From: Candidatus Kouleothrix ribensis | GTDB taxonomy: Bacteria; Chloroflexota; Chloroflexia; Chloroflexales; Roseiflexaceae | DNA length: 64,000 nt | Direction: 5' to 3' | Assembly: GCA_016722075.1 (NCBI GenBank) | Contig: JADKGW010000001.1 | Location: forward strand, 3,162,001 to 3,226,000 | Part shown: positions 8,176 to 17,097 of the stretch, piece by piece | Layout of the letters: each line of letters opens with the position of its first letter | How positions within the stretch are numbered: the first letter of the stretch is position 1 | The notes under the pieces: model-generated | Seen by the model: the letters and a program-made list of their open reading frames with translations, nothing else | What the model was told of the DNA's origin: nothing | The model's database searches: none | Made by a program: the position numbers and the translations under genes

Positions 8176-8661
8176 CTACTTCTCGGCGATCGTCACCTTC
8201 TGCATCAGGTCGCCCTGCCGGATCGCATTGACCACATCCTGGCCAACGATCACTTTGCCAAACACCGTGTGCTTGCCGTTGAGGTGCGACTGCGGCGAGT
8301 GTGTGATGAAGAACTGGCTGCCGTTGGTATTTGCGCCGGCGTTGGCCATCGAGATCACGCCGGTCTCGTGCCGCAGTGGGTTGTTGCGCACCTCGTCTTC
8401 AAAGCGGTAGCCAGGCCCGCCGGTTCCGGTGCCGGTCGGGTCGCCGCCCTGGATCATGAAGTTGCTGATCACGCGGTGAAACTTGAGGCCATCGTAAAAG
8501 CCCTGGCGGGCCAGAAACACGAAGTTGTTGACTGTTTTGGGGGCGTGGGCCGGGTAGAGCTCGAGCTCGATCGTGCCCCTGCTCGTCTCGATCGTCGCGC
8601 GGTAGTTCTTGGCCGGATCGATCTCGATCGCGGGGGGGCTGGGCCATTGCTGTGTAGCCAC
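8176..8661 (-). CDS. Cyclophilin-type peptidyl-prolyl cis-trans isomerase
   Basis: 161 aa, cytoplasmic, catalysing proline isomerisation during folding. Active-site landmarks are FHRVISNFMIQGGD (catalytic Arg), NAGANTNGSQFFIT and LNGKHTVFGKV. The GTG start at 8659-8661 is preferred because AAAGGAG lies 6 nt upstream; an ATG 28 codons further up would add a non-conserved tail. The protein is a single domain with no signal peptide. It is convergent with the upstream channel-like gene across the repeat region. Confidence 0.93.
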   Translation of the reverse strand: MATQQWPSPPAIEIDPAKNYRATIETSRGTIELELYPAHAPKTVNNFVFLARQGFYDGLKFHRVISNFMIQGGDPTGTGTGGPGYRFEDEVRNNPLRHETGVISMANAGANTNGSQFFITHSPQSHLNGKHTVFGKVIVGQDVVNAIRQGDLMQKVTIAEK

Positions 8662-8979
8662 GGAGGCTCCTTTCTCGGGTGCTGGCGCCGAAACGGCTGG
8701 TACTATCTTCTCGATCCAGATCATACCGTCCCGGCAGGTTGGCATACCGGCGCATTATACCATATGGATTCGGCGCGCCGCCTTCGGCTGGCGCTCGGTC
8801 AGCCGCCGGACAGGTTTCGGCAGGAATACGATCACCGCCGGGCAGCTGGTATCATTCCGCTATTGCACTACAAGGAGTATAGTAGCTACATCGAATAGCG
8901 AATATGCACCTGGCCGAACCGAGGTTGCCCCACCGATATCGCCGGCCAGCCCAACGCCAACGATCGAAGGAGGAAGACC

Positions 8980-9882
8980 ATGGCTACGACCAAACGACAG
9001 AAGCGCAGCTCGGCTGGCGTTCCGACCACGCGCATCGCCGCCGAGCCGGCGCCGCCGGCCGGCGAGCTGCACGAGCAAGTGGTGTTGCTGGCCGCCGGCA
9101 CCACACCCGATCAGCCGTCGATCAACGAGGCGCCGACCCTCACACTGCCGGTGGTGGCGCCCGAGCCGGCGCCCGAGCCGAGCCAGCCGGCGCCTGAGTC
9201 CGCGCAGGCCGTGCCGGCGCCTAGTATGCATACCACACTGGTCGAGCCGGTGCCGTTCAGTTCAAGCACTCCGCCCACCCCGGCGCCTGCGCCGCCAGCC
9301 ACCCCGGCGCTCAGCCCGGCCGACGAGCGCGCCAGCTTCATGCGCCGGCGCATGGTCGCGCTGGCCGGCCTGCTGGTGTTCGCCGTGCTGGTCGCATTTC
9401 TGGCGTATAGTTTCTTCGCGCCGCAAACCGCCGCTACGCCGGCCGCGCCGCCCGTGGCCGTGAGCGCGCCCCAGGCGCCCGCCGCTGCCCCGGCTGTGCC
9501 GCCCGTGGCCGTGGACGCGCCCCAGGCGCCCGCCGCTGCCCCGGTGGCCCCGGCCGGCGCGGTGATCGCGGGCTGTGACGCCGTAGCCGGCTTGCCGGTG
9601 TTCACAGGCGCAACCTGCATCAAGCACAAGCAGGACGAAGACAACGGCCAGGTGAAGATCAAGAATACCTACAGCGTGAATGTCGCCGCCGACGACGTGC
9701 GCCGCTTCTACGAGGGGGCCTTCGCGCAGGGTGGCTGGAATGTGACCGAGACCAAGCAGGATCTAAAGGATGGCCAGTGGGAGTATACCGTCGAGCAGGG
9801 CGCGCGTAAACTCGAGCTTAAGATCGAGGCTCAGGCAGCCGCACAGGGCAATCTCACCGAGTTCCAGATCGAAGAGAAGTAG
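8980..9882 (+). CDS. Hypothetical single-pass membrane protein
   Basis: 300 aa with no family recognised. The cytoplasmic N-terminus (1-125) is Pro/Ala/Glu-rich. One TM helix (ALAGLLVFAVLVAFLAYSFF, about 127-146) is followed by a Pro/Ala linker containing a duplicated segment (VAVSAPQAPAAAP and VAVDAPQAPAAAP). A compact C-terminal domain of about 110 residues (VIAGCDAVAGLPVFTG to the end) has two cysteines, C192 and C205 or thereabouts, that could pair outside the cell. GAAGGAGGAAG 5 nt upstream fixes the start. The C-terminal domain looks like a small alpha/beta binding module (RRFYEGAFAQGGWNV). Confidence 0.7.
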   Translation: MATTKRQKRSSAGVPTTRIAAEPAPPAGELHEQVVLLAAGTTPDQPSINEAPTLTLPVVAPEPAPEPSQPAPESAQAVPAPSMHTTLVEPVPFSSSTPPTPAPAPPATPALSPADERASFMRRRMVALAGLLVFAVLVAFLAYSFFAPQTAATPAAPPVAVSAPQAPAAAPAVPPVAVDAPQAPAAAPVAPAGAVIAGCDAVAGLPVFTGATCIKHKQDEDNGQVKIKNTYSVNVAADDVRRFYEGAFAQGGWNVTETKQDLKDGQWEYTVEQGARKLELKIEAQAAAQGNLTEFQIEEK

Positions 9883-9927
9883 CGCGCGAACCAACTCGGC
9901 AAGCGACTTCAATTGAACCCGGATTGT

Positions 9928-9968
9928 TTCTGATGCTCTCGGCGGATTCGCCACCGAGAGCATCAGAA
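9928..9968. terminator. 15-bp perfect inverted repeat between convergent genes
   Basis: TTCTGATGCTCTCGG (9928-9942) and CCGAGAGCATCAGAA (9954-9968) are exact reverse complements around an 11-nt loop, placed between convergent genes ending at 9882 and 10039. No T-run follows on either strand, so it is a bidirectional terminator candidate of the hairpin-only kind, or a transcript-stabilising structure. Confidence 0.5.
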
Positions 9969-10038
9969 GCGCTTGGCGCGCGGCGGCTGCGCCACCCCCG
10001 CATCCGCACCACCCCTACGCACGCAACCGGATTGGCCA

Positions 10039-11265
10039 TCACACGATCGGCCCGGTCAGCAGCGCCTCGAGCTCGGCGCCGGCAGGGTAGCTGCGGCCGT
10101 CGCCCGGCACGAGCAGCAGTGCATTGGCCCCGCGCATCGAGAGCAGCCGGCTCGAGCCCTGCGCGCCGGTGCTGCGCGCCACCAGCCGGCCCTCGGCCCA
10201 GCCGACGATCGCGCGTTGGTATTCGGGCCGGTCGGGCGCGGCGACGATCGGGTCGACCAGCATCACCCGCACGCGCGGCTGGTCGGGGTGGGCATCGCCC
10301 TGCAGGCGGCGCAGCGCCGGCCGCACGAATACCTCGAACGACACCAGCGACGAGACCGGGAAGCCAGGCAGGCCGAACACGATCGCAGCGCCGATCGTGG
10401 CGAAGGTGGTGGGCTTGCCGGGTTTGAAGGCGATCCGGCCGAAGTGGACCGTGCCGAGCTCGGCCAGCAGCGGCTTAACGAGGTCGCGCGTGCCCATCGA
10501 TACGCCGCCGCTGGTCAGCAGCACATCGGCGCGCGCCAGCCCATCCACGATCGCCTGGCGCTGTAGCGCCGCATCGTCGCGCGCGATCCCCAGCGAAATG
10601 GTTGTGCAGCCGGCCGCGCGCGCTGCGGCCATGAGCGCGTAGCGGTTGCTGTCGCGAATCGCGCCCGCGCTCAGCGCCACACCCGGCTCGAGCACCTCGT
10701 CGCCAGTTGACAGCACTGCCACCACCGGCCGGCGATAGGCGTACACCTGCACGCGGCCGATCGCCGCCAGCAGCCCGACCTCGGCCGGGCCTATGGTGGT
10801 GCCGCGCGCCAGCACCAGCTCGCCCGGCGCGATGTCTTGCCCGACACGATGGACGCTATCGCCCACGCGCACGGCCTGGCGCAGCTGTACCACCCCGTCG
10901 CGCTCCTCGGTCTGCTCGACCATGATCACCGCGTCGGCGCCTGGCGGCAGCGGCGCACCGGTCATGATCCGCGCGGCGGTGCCTGTAGCCAGCACGATCT
11001 GGCCGCTGCTGCCAGCGGTGATCTCGCCTAGCACGCGCCGCGCGGCCAGGCCATCGCCCGCCAGCAGCGCGTAGCCGTCAACCGCCGCCTTGGGCAGGTC
11101 GGGCAGCGGGCCGGCCGCGTACACATCTTCGGCCAGCACACGCCCCTCGGCACTCAGCGCGTCGATCGGCTCGCTGGCCAGTGGCGCGGTGTGCGCGGCA
11201 ATGATCCGCTGGGCCTCGTCGATCGGCACCATGGGGTAGGGTGACTCGCGGCGCATCGCTTGCAT
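10039..11265 (-). CDS. moeA: Molybdopterin molybdenumtransferase
   Basis: 408 aa, normal length. MoeA inserts molybdate into adenylylated molybdopterin to complete molybdenum cofactor. Diagnostic segments include VDGYALLA, AGSSGQIVLATGTAARIMTGAPLPPGADAV-type domain III sequence, and the MPT-binding TSGGVSMGTRD and FGLPGFPVSS. The ATG at 11265 follows AAAGGAGTGAG. The next upstream gene (SWIM protein) starts its stop only 21 bp away, so they may be co-transcribed. No other moa/moe genes are in the window. Confidence 0.95.
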   Translation of the reverse strand: MQAMRRESPYPMVPIDEAQRIIAAHTAPLASEPIDALSAEGRVLAEDVYAAGPLPDLPKAAVDGYALLAGDGLAARRVLGEITAGSSGQIVLATGTAARIMTGAPLPPGADAVIMVEQTEERDGVVQLRQAVRVGDSVHRVGQDIAPGELVLARGTTIGPAEVGLLAAIGRVQVYAYRRPVVAVLSTGDEVLEPGVALSAGAIRDSNRYALMAAARAAGCTTISLGIARDDAALQRQAIVDGLARADVLLTSGGVSMGTRDLVKPLLAELGTVHFGRIAFKPGKPTTFATIGAAIVFGLPGFPVSSLVSFEVFVRPALRRLQGDAHPDQPRVRVMLVDPIVAAPDRPEYQRAIVGWAEGRLVARSTGAQGSSRLLSMRGANALLLVPGDGRSYPAGAELEALLTGPIV

Positions 11266-11286
11266 CTCACTCCTTTAGTGGGGGCG

Positions 11287-13164
11287 TCAGAGCCGTTCGA
11301 GCAACCCCATCAGCTTATACTTTCGCCCGTGGGTGATGCGGATCTCGTGTATGTAGGCGCGCCATTCGTCGGCCCGCCCGGTTGCGATATAGCCATCGCG
11401 CGCGTGGCGCAGCCAGTTGACCGCGTACTCATAGCGGTCGGCCTTGGCCGCGCGCATGATCCGCTCGGCCTGGGCGGTGGCGGCGCTGATCGCCCAATCG
11501 GGCCGCGAGCCGATCGCCGTGGCGATCACGCGCTCGAGCAGCGTGTAGTCGTGGGTGTTTTCGACGGCGGTAATCGCGTCGTCGATCAGATCCTCGTGCA
11601 AGAATACGTCGACCTTGGCGCTCGTAGCACTCGAGCGGCGCAGCTGGTCGAGCACGGTTGGCTTGAGGCTGGCCCACGCTGCGCCGGCCAGCCCCTGCAT
11701 GCTCAGGTAGGCGTTCAGGCTCGGGGCGATCCGCATCACCGTCTCGGCCGCCCGCAGCGCCCGATCACGCTGGCCCATGCCGGTCGCCAGGTCGACCGTC
11801 CAGTTGGCCAGCGGGGCCTTGAGGTATTCGTTCGAGTACGCATAAGGCCCCTCGCCCTCGCTGGTGGCCGGTAGTGCCAGGCCATGCTCGGCCAGCTGCA
11901 GCGCCGCGTCGAGTGCGCCGCGCTCACGTAGCACCTTGGCGACCTCGAGCAACTCGTTGGGCGCGCTCAGGTATTTCATGCCTTCTTCAAGCGCACGCTG
12001 CGACTGGCCGAGCTTCGCCAGCATCAGCACGTAGCGCTCGATCTGGCCCTCGGCCTCGGCCAGGTACAGGTACTCCTGGTAGCGGCCCTGGCGCTCGAGC
12101 ACGCTCAGCCGCACCTGCGCCAGCTCGTCGGCATACTCGGGCGACACGCCATCCCACGCGCCCTGCTCGCCGATCTCGCCGGCCAGCACCCGCTGGAGCG
12201 GCGGGTAATCCCAGCCCTGGTCGGCCGCAGTCACCGCCAGATCGAACGCCTGGCCGGCGCCTAGCTCGTCGGCCTGGTCGTTCCAGCCGGCCAGCCGCTC
12301 GCCCCACTCGTCGCGCTCGTCGCTGGTCAGGTCGGCGCTTAGCACCGCCTCGGCCCAGGCCAGCGCCAGCTCGCTGAAGAACTCGCCCGCCGCGCCTTCG
12401 AGCGCGCCGAAGATCTCGATCAGCTGCTCAAACAGCGCGCCGCCGCTCTCGAAATAGGCGGTTGTGAGCGCCTCGAGCGCGGCCAGCCCGCTGCGTGCGT
12501 CGCCGCCCACCACAAAGCGCTGGGCCTGCTCGAGCAGCGGGCGCAGTGCCTCGATCACCTCGCCGCCCGGATCGTCGTCGTCGTAATCGTAGCTATCGTA
12601 GCGGCTACGCCGGGCCGGGCGCATGAGCAGACGCACCTGCTGCCTGATCGCCTCCTGGTCGATCGGCGAGCGACGCTCTGGCGCGCGTGCGGCCGCGCCG
12701 GCGGGCGCTGCGGGTGCATGGCCGGCCAGCTTGATCAGCGCAACCTGGCGATCGATCGCGTCGGCCGCGTCGGGGTCGGCCGCAGCCAAACCGAGCAGCA
12801 GGCCCCGCAGCTGGGCGGTATCCAGCTCGGCTAGCTGGGCCTCGAGCGCCGGCCGCTCGGCGATCCGCTCGGGCTCGTGGATGCAGCGCAGCAGCACAGC
12901 AACGATATGCTTGCACCAGCCGCCCCAATCGTAGGGGCAGCTACAGCTGGCCGCCGTCACCCCGCCCTGGTCGAGCGTGATCCGCACACGGTAGCTCGGG
13001 TACTGGCTGCCCTCGACATCGGCCTGGAGCATACTGCCGCGCAGCAGCAGGTCGCCCACCGCGCCGCTGCGGTAGTAGCTGGCGCCGCGGCTGAACGACT
13101 CAGGCGCCGCGTGGTTGCGAACCATGGCTTCGTCGAGGTTGGGAATCGCCCGCATATGCTGCAC
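11287..13164 (-). CDS. SWIM zinc-finger protein
   Basis: 625 aa. The N-terminal SWIM motif CSCPYDWGGWCKH (CxC...CxH, about 56-68) should bind zinc and is known in DNA- or protein-binding contexts. The rest is all-helical with repeating Leu/Ala pairs (about 210-620), resembling TPR-like superhelices, including LYLAEAEGQIERYVLMLAKLGQ. An acidic Asp-rich turn (YDSYDYDDDDPG) lies between the two parts. GTG 13164 and ATG 13155 are both possible starts; AGGAGG lies 8 nt before the GTG. Molecular role is unknown. It sits just upstream of moeA on the same strand. Confidence 0.85.
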   Translation of the reverse strand: MQHMRAIPNLDEAMVRNHAAPESFSRGASYYRSGAVGDLLLRGSMLQADVEGSQYPSYRVRITLDQGGVTAASCSCPYDWGGWCKHIVAVLLRCIHEPERIAERPALEAQLAELDTAQLRGLLLGLAAADPDAADAIDRQVALIKLAGHAPAAPAGAAARAPERRSPIDQEAIRQQVRLLMRPARRSRYDSYDYDDDDPGGEVIEALRPLLEQAQRFVVGGDARSGLAALEALTTAYFESGGALFEQLIEIFGALEGAAGEFFSELALAWAEAVLSADLTSDERDEWGERLAGWNDQADELGAGQAFDLAVTAADQGWDYPPLQRVLAGEIGEQGAWDGVSPEYADELAQVRLSVLERQGRYQEYLYLAEAEGQIERYVLMLAKLGQSQRALEEGMKYLSAPNELLEVAKVLRERGALDAALQLAEHGLALPATSEGEGPYAYSNEYLKAPLANWTVDLATGMGQRDRALRAAETVMRIAPSLNAYLSMQGLAGAAWASLKPTVLDQLRRSSATSAKVDVFLHEDLIDDAITAVENTHDYTLLERVIATAIGSRPDWAISAATAQAERIMRAAKADRYEYAVNWLRHARDGYIATGRADEWRAYIHEIRITHGRKYKLMGLLERL

Positions 13165-13297
13165 TCCCTCTACCTCCTACGCTCGCGCCGGCCCGATAGC
13201 GCACCATCCTGACTCTCGCGCCCGTGTGCGAGCGGAAGTATCTGGCGTTCCAAACTACACCCGAGAGGGTCCGGACGCAGGCCTGTTGCCAAACGCC

Positions 13298-14281
13298 TTA
13301 CCACTGCCCAGGCGCAGGCGTGGCCACCGCTGCGGAAGGCGTGTGTACCTTCAGTGCGGCGTGCTCTTGCTCGGCCAGAAACCAGGTCGCCTCCATCGCC
13401 GCTTTGCAGCCATCGCCGGCAGCGGTGATCGCCTGGCGATACACGTGATCGACCACGTCGCCGGCCGCGAACACGCCCGCGATATTCGTGCGCGTGCGCC
13501 CGTCGGTCACGATATAGCCATTCTCGTCGAGCGCGAGCTTGCCCTTGAACAGCCAGGTGTTCGGGATGTGCCCAATGTACGGAAACACGCCGTCGGTATC
13601 CAGCATGGTCTCCGCGCCGGTCTTCAGGTTCTGGATGCGCACACCGCTAACACTCTGCTCGCCCAGAATCTCCGACACGGTCGAGTCCCACACGAAGCGC
13701 ACCTTCGGGTTGCTAAACGCGCGCTCTTGCAACACCGGGTCGGCCCGTAGCGTGTCGCGCCGATGCACGATCACCAGCTCGCTGACATAGCGCGTCAAAA
13801 ACAGGCCCTCGTCGAGCGCGCTGTTGCCGCCGCCCACTACCACTACGCGCTTGTTGCGGAAGAAGAAGCCGTCGCAGGTGGCACAGTACGACACGCCACG
13901 ATTGGCCAGCTGCTCTTCGCCGGGCACGCCGAGCTTGCGCGGCGACGCGCCGGTCGAAACGATTAGCGTGGTCGCGGTAATCACCTCGCCGCCATCAGTG
14001 GTCAGCCGGAACGGCCGGACGCTGAAGTCGACCTCCTCGATCAGTGCGTCTTTGAACTGCGTGCCAAAGCGCGCGGCCTGCTTCTCCATATTGTCGGCCA
14101 GATCATACCCGCCTACGCCATCGACAAAGCCGGGGTAGTTCTCGACCTCGCTGGTGGTGGCGATCAGACCGCCCGGCTGGAGCCCGCGCACCACCAGCGG
14201 CTCGAGGTTCGCGCGCGCCGCGTAGAGCGCCGCAGTTAGCCCGGCCGGGCCGGAACCAATAATTACAACATTACTATGCAT
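13298..14281 (-). CDS. trxB: Thioredoxin reductase
   Basis: 327 aa flavoprotein that passes electrons from NADPH to thioredoxin. It has the FAD-binding GSGPAGLTAALYAA near the N-terminus, the redox-active pair in CATC (C133/C136), an NAD(P)-binding VVVGGGNSALDEG, and the C-terminal FAD motif GVFAAGDVVDHVYRQ. The second dinucleotide site has HRRDTLRADP, consistent with NADPH. A well-formed promoter and a palindrome resembling CsoR-family operators lie 100-140 bp upstream, suggesting control by a thiol, persulfide or copper sensor. Could be a thioredoxin-reductase-like paralogue, but the motif set fits the canonical enzyme. Confidence 0.95.
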   Translation of the reverse strand: MHSNVVIIGSGPAGLTAALYAARANLEPLVVRGLQPGGLIATTSEVENYPGFVDGVGGYDLADNMEKQAARFGTQFKDALIEEVDFSVRPFRLTTDGGEVITATTLIVSTGASPRKLGVPGEEQLANRGVSYCATCDGFFFRNKRVVVVGGGNSALDEGLFLTRYVSELVIVHRRDTLRADPVLQERAFSNPKVRFVWDSTVSEILGEQSVSGVRIQNLKTGAETMLDTDGVFPYIGHIPNTWLFKGKLALDENGYIVTDGRTRTNIAGVFAAGDVVDHVYRQAITAAGDGCKAAMEATWFLAEQEHAALKVHTPSAAVATPAPGQW

Positions 14282-14365
14282 AGAGCCTGCTCCTCATGAT
14301 CTTCGCGATTGACCGACCCGCCGCCGGCATGATAGCACATAGCACACCGCTATTGTGCAACCGAG

Positions 14366-14382
14366 ATACCCCCCTGGGGTAT
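14366..14382. promoter_or_regulatory. CsoR/CstR-like operator palindrome (ATACCCC-n3-GGGGTAT)
   Basis: ATACCCC (14366-14372), CCT, GGGGTAT (14376-14382) is a perfect 7-bp inverted repeat of G/C-tract type. CsoR-family repressors (copper, nickel and persulfide sensors) recognise sites of this form. It covers about +2 to +18 of the predicted trxB transcript, where a bound protein would block transcription. The regulator is not in the window. Confidence 0.55.
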
Positions 14383-14390
14383 GAGGCTAT

Positions 14391-14419
14391 AGTATAGCAT
14401 ACGCAAACACGCCTGTGAA
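14391..14419 (-). promoter_or_regulatory. trxB promoter
   Basis: Minus strand: TTCACA (14414-14419), 17-bp spacer, TATACT (14391-14396). The predicted start is near 14384, immediately before the ATACCCC palindrome. The leader to the trxB ATG is about 100 nt. Confidence 0.65.
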
Positions 14420-14502
14420 TGGTATTTATTCGTAATTGCCAAATTCTACTATACCAAATAGGAGGCCATGTGCCGTGTTCTGACCTTCAGGATAACCAAA
14501 CT

Positions 14503-17001
14503 ATGCTACGATCGTTGCGCCTTGTGGCGGCCCTACTCATTGCGATGCTCGCGCTGATCGGCGCATGCACCGCACCAGCTCGCCCGGCACGGGCGCTCGC
14601 CCCGGCCCTGCTGATCAACGAGTTCATGCCGCGGCCTGGCACTGGTGGCGAGTGGGCCGAGCTGATCAATCTTGGCGATACCGATCTCGATCTGGCCGGC
14701 TGGGCGATCGACGACGACACGATCGGCGGCACGCGCACGCTGATCGCCGCCGGCACCAGCGCGCCCGCCCACGGCTTGCTGCTCGTCGCGCTCACGGCCA
14801 ATATCCTGAACGATACCGGCACCGACGCCATCCAGCTTTCCGATCCGGCCGGTACCCTGGTCGATAGCTTCGCGTACAGCAGTGCCAGCGCCGGCCAGAG
14901 CTATGCGCGCATGCCCGACGGCGGCCCGAGCTGGCTGAAAGGCGCGCCATCGCCGGGGGCATGGAACTCCAGCGCCACTCCGACTATGCCAGTCACACCT
15001 TCGAGTGCGCCGGCCGCCACCAACACGCCCAGCCCTACCGCTACCACCAGCCCGACCTATACACCGACAGCCACCAACACCGCCACGGCCAGCGCCACCG
15101 CGACGCCATACCTGCCCGGCATCTTGCTCAACGAGTTCGTGGCTTACCCAAAAACGCTTTACACCAACGAATGGGTCGAGCTCTACAACAGCGGCGATAT
15201 ACTGGTCGATCTGTCGGGCTGGAAGATCGACGACAGCGAGGGCGGCCAGTCGCCATATGCCCTGCCGCCCGGCAGTCTACTCGCGGCCGGCGGCTACCTG
15301 GTGGTAGAGCTGCCCAGTGCGATTCTCAATAACGACGGCGACAGCCTGCGGCTGCTACACCCCGACGGCAGCCTGGCCGATGCGACCAGCTATAGCGCCG
15401 CCAGCGCCGACCTCAGCCGCAGTCGCGCCGATGATCAGTCCTGGTACGAGAGCGCGATCAATACACCTGGCGAGCCAAACTTGCCGCCGGCCACCGCCAC
15501 GCCGACCACGCCGCCAACTGCAACCCGCACCAGCACGCCAACCACGCCGCCAACTGCAACCCGCACCAGCACGCCAACCACGCCGCCAACTGCGACCCGC
15601 ACCAGCACGCCGACCACGCCGCCAACTGCGACCCGCACCAGCACGCCGACCACGCCGCCAACCACGACCCGCACCAGCACGCCCAGCGCTACGCCGGCCG
15701 TGTGGCCGAACGGCATCCTGATCAACGAACTGCTGCCCAACCCCCAGGCCCGCTACGGCGACGAGTGGGTCGAGCTGTTCAACGGCGGCACGAGCAGCGC
15801 CGACCTGGCCGGCTGGCAGATCGACGATGGCGTGGGCGGTGGCGCACCACACACATTGCCTGCGGGCAGCCTGCTGGCGCCCGGCGCATACCTGGTAGTG
15901 GCGCTGCCCAACCCGATTCTCAATAACGATGGCGACAGCGTGCGGCTGCTGCGCCCCGACGGCAGCCTGGCCGACACGGTCGATTTTGCCGGTAGCGCCG
16001 CCGACCAGAGCTATAATCGCGCCGCCGACAATAGCTGGTATCAGGGCGATCTGCCCTCGCCCGGCGCCGCGAACCTGCCGCCATCCCGGCCCGGCGGCAC
16101 GCCGTCGCCGGCTACACCAGCCGCGCCGGGCCGCACGCCTACGCCGGTGCCTAGCGGCACACGCGTGGCGGCCGGCACGGGCACCGCTAACACGGTGCAG
16201 CTGAGCGAACTGCTGCCATTCCCAAAAACGCTTTACACTAGCGAGTGGGTCGAGCTCTACAACAGCGGCGATAGCGCCATCGACCTGGGCGGCTGGGCGA
16301 TTGACGACGGCGTGAGTGGCGGCGCGCCGTATCGCCTCCCGCCCGGCACTACGATCGCCCCGCACGCACTGCTGGTCGTGACGCTACCCAGGCCACTGCT
16401 GAACAATAGCACCGACAGCGTGCGCCTGCTCGGCCCCGACGGCCAGGTGCTCGATCAGGGCACGTATACCGGCGGTGCGCCCGATCTGAGCTTCTGCCGC
16501 GCCGGGCAAGCCTGGGCGCGCTGCGCAGCCTCGCCGGGTGGGCCGAACCCGCCGCCGGCCACGCCTGGCCCTGCGGCAACCGCCACGCCGCAGCCAAGCG
16601 CCGCCGTGCCAGTCGGGCTGGCCACGCGCCCGGCAGCGCCGCCCGCCCGGCCCAACCCGATCGCCCGGCCAGCCAGGGCCGGCGGGCCTACTGCAAGCGC
16701 CCACGCGGCCCAACCCTACGCGCTGCCGCAGCTGGGCACGCGCTATCGCGGGGTTGCGCCAGCGCCGACTACGACAATGCCTGCACGCGCACCGGCGGGC
16801 GGCACGGCCACACCCACGGCTGCCGAACAGCCGGGCGCCGCGACACCGGCCAAGCCAGCACTCACACCAGTAGGCACCGGCGTCGCACTGCTACTGGTGG
16901 CGATCGGCGGCGCCGCGCTGGGCTACCAGCAGATCGGTGGCGTACGCGCGCCGCCAGGCACCGCCCCAGACGCGAGCGGCGCATCCTGGCGGGAAGACTA
17001 G
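14503..17001 (+). CDS. Secreted protein with four lamin-tail (LTD) domains
   Basis: 832 aa from the ATG at 14503, chosen because it begins a proper export signal (LRLVAALLIAMLALIGAC, with a lipobox-like IGAC). Four LTD domains begin LLINEF, ILLNEF, ILINEL and QLSELL (about residues 34, 206, 404, 565), each with EWVELYNSGD/LxGWxIDD/NNDGDSVRLL features. They are joined by Pro/Thr/Ser linkers, one made of 12-residue repeats TPTTPPTATRTS. A C-terminal hydrophobic helix (GVALLLVAIGGAALGY, about 793-808) could anchor it. LTD domains occur in surface proteins and exported nucleases; no enzymatic domain is present. A GTG at 14470 near AGGAGG is an alternative start. Confidence 0.85.
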   Translation: MLRSLRLVAALLIAMLALIGACTAPARPARALAPALLINEFMPRPGTGGEWAELINLGDTDLDLAGWAIDDDTIGGTRTLIAAGTSAPAHGLLLVALTANILNDTGTDAIQLSDPAGTLVDSFAYSSASAGQSYARMPDGGPSWLKGAPSPGAWNSSATPTMPVTPSSAPAATNTPSPTATTSPTYTPTATNTATASATATPYLPGILLNEFVAYPKTLYTNEWVELYNSGDILVDLSGWKIDDSEGGQSPYALPPGSLLAAGGYLVVELPSAILNNDGDSLRLLHPDGSLADATSYSAASADLSRSRADDQSWYESAINTPGEPNLPPATATPTTPPTATRTSTPTTPPTATRTSTPTTPPTATRTSTPTTPPTATRTSTPTTPPTTTRTSTPSATPAVWPNGILINELLPNPQARYGDEWVELFNGGTSSADLAGWQIDDGVGGGAPHTLPAGSLLAPGAYLVVALPNPILNNDGDSVRLLRPDGSLADTVDFAGSAADQSYNRAADNSWYQGDLPSPGAANLPPSRPGGTPSPATPAAPGRTPTPVPSGTRVAAGTGTANTVQLSELLPFPKTLYTSEWVELYNSGDSAIDLGGWAIDDGVSGGAPYRLPPGTTIAPHALLVVTLPRPLLNNSTDSVRLLGPDGQVLDQGTYTGGAPDLSFCRAGQAWARCAASPGGPNPPPATPGPAATATPQPSAAVPVGLATRPAAPPARPNPIARPARAGGPTASAHAAQPYALPQLGTRYRGVAPAPTTTMPARAPAGGTATPTAAEQPGAATPAKPALTPVGTGVALLLVAIGGAALGYQQIGGVRAPPGTAPDASGASWRED
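15499..15678 (+). repeat. Five 36-bp tandem repeats coding TPTTPPTATRTS
   Basis: Units of 36 bp (ACGCCAACCACGCCGCCAAC then TGCAACCCGCACCAGC, with a few substitutions) repeat exactly in register within the LTD protein linker. Near identity at DNA level suggests recent expansion, so copy number may vary among strains. Confidence 0.9.
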
Positions 17002-17028
17002 CGGGCAAGAACCCCGGCGATAGTATGC

Positions 17029-17058
17029 TATAATGCCTCGGTGGCTCCCACCGAGGCA
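17029..17058 (+). promoter_or_regulatory. Extended -10 element followed by an 11-bp palindrome
   Basis: TGCTATAAT (TATAAT at 17029-17034) has the extended -10 form; the -35 is weak. It runs directly into TGCCTCGGTGG-CTC-CCACCGAGGCA (17034-17058), a perfect inverted repeat covering the presumed start of transcription of the ROK-kinase gene. Either an operator or a 5' hairpin. Confidence 0.5.
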
Positions 17059-17097
17059 TTACTGCTCGCCGCTCAGCCATCGAGAAGGAGGATCGCC

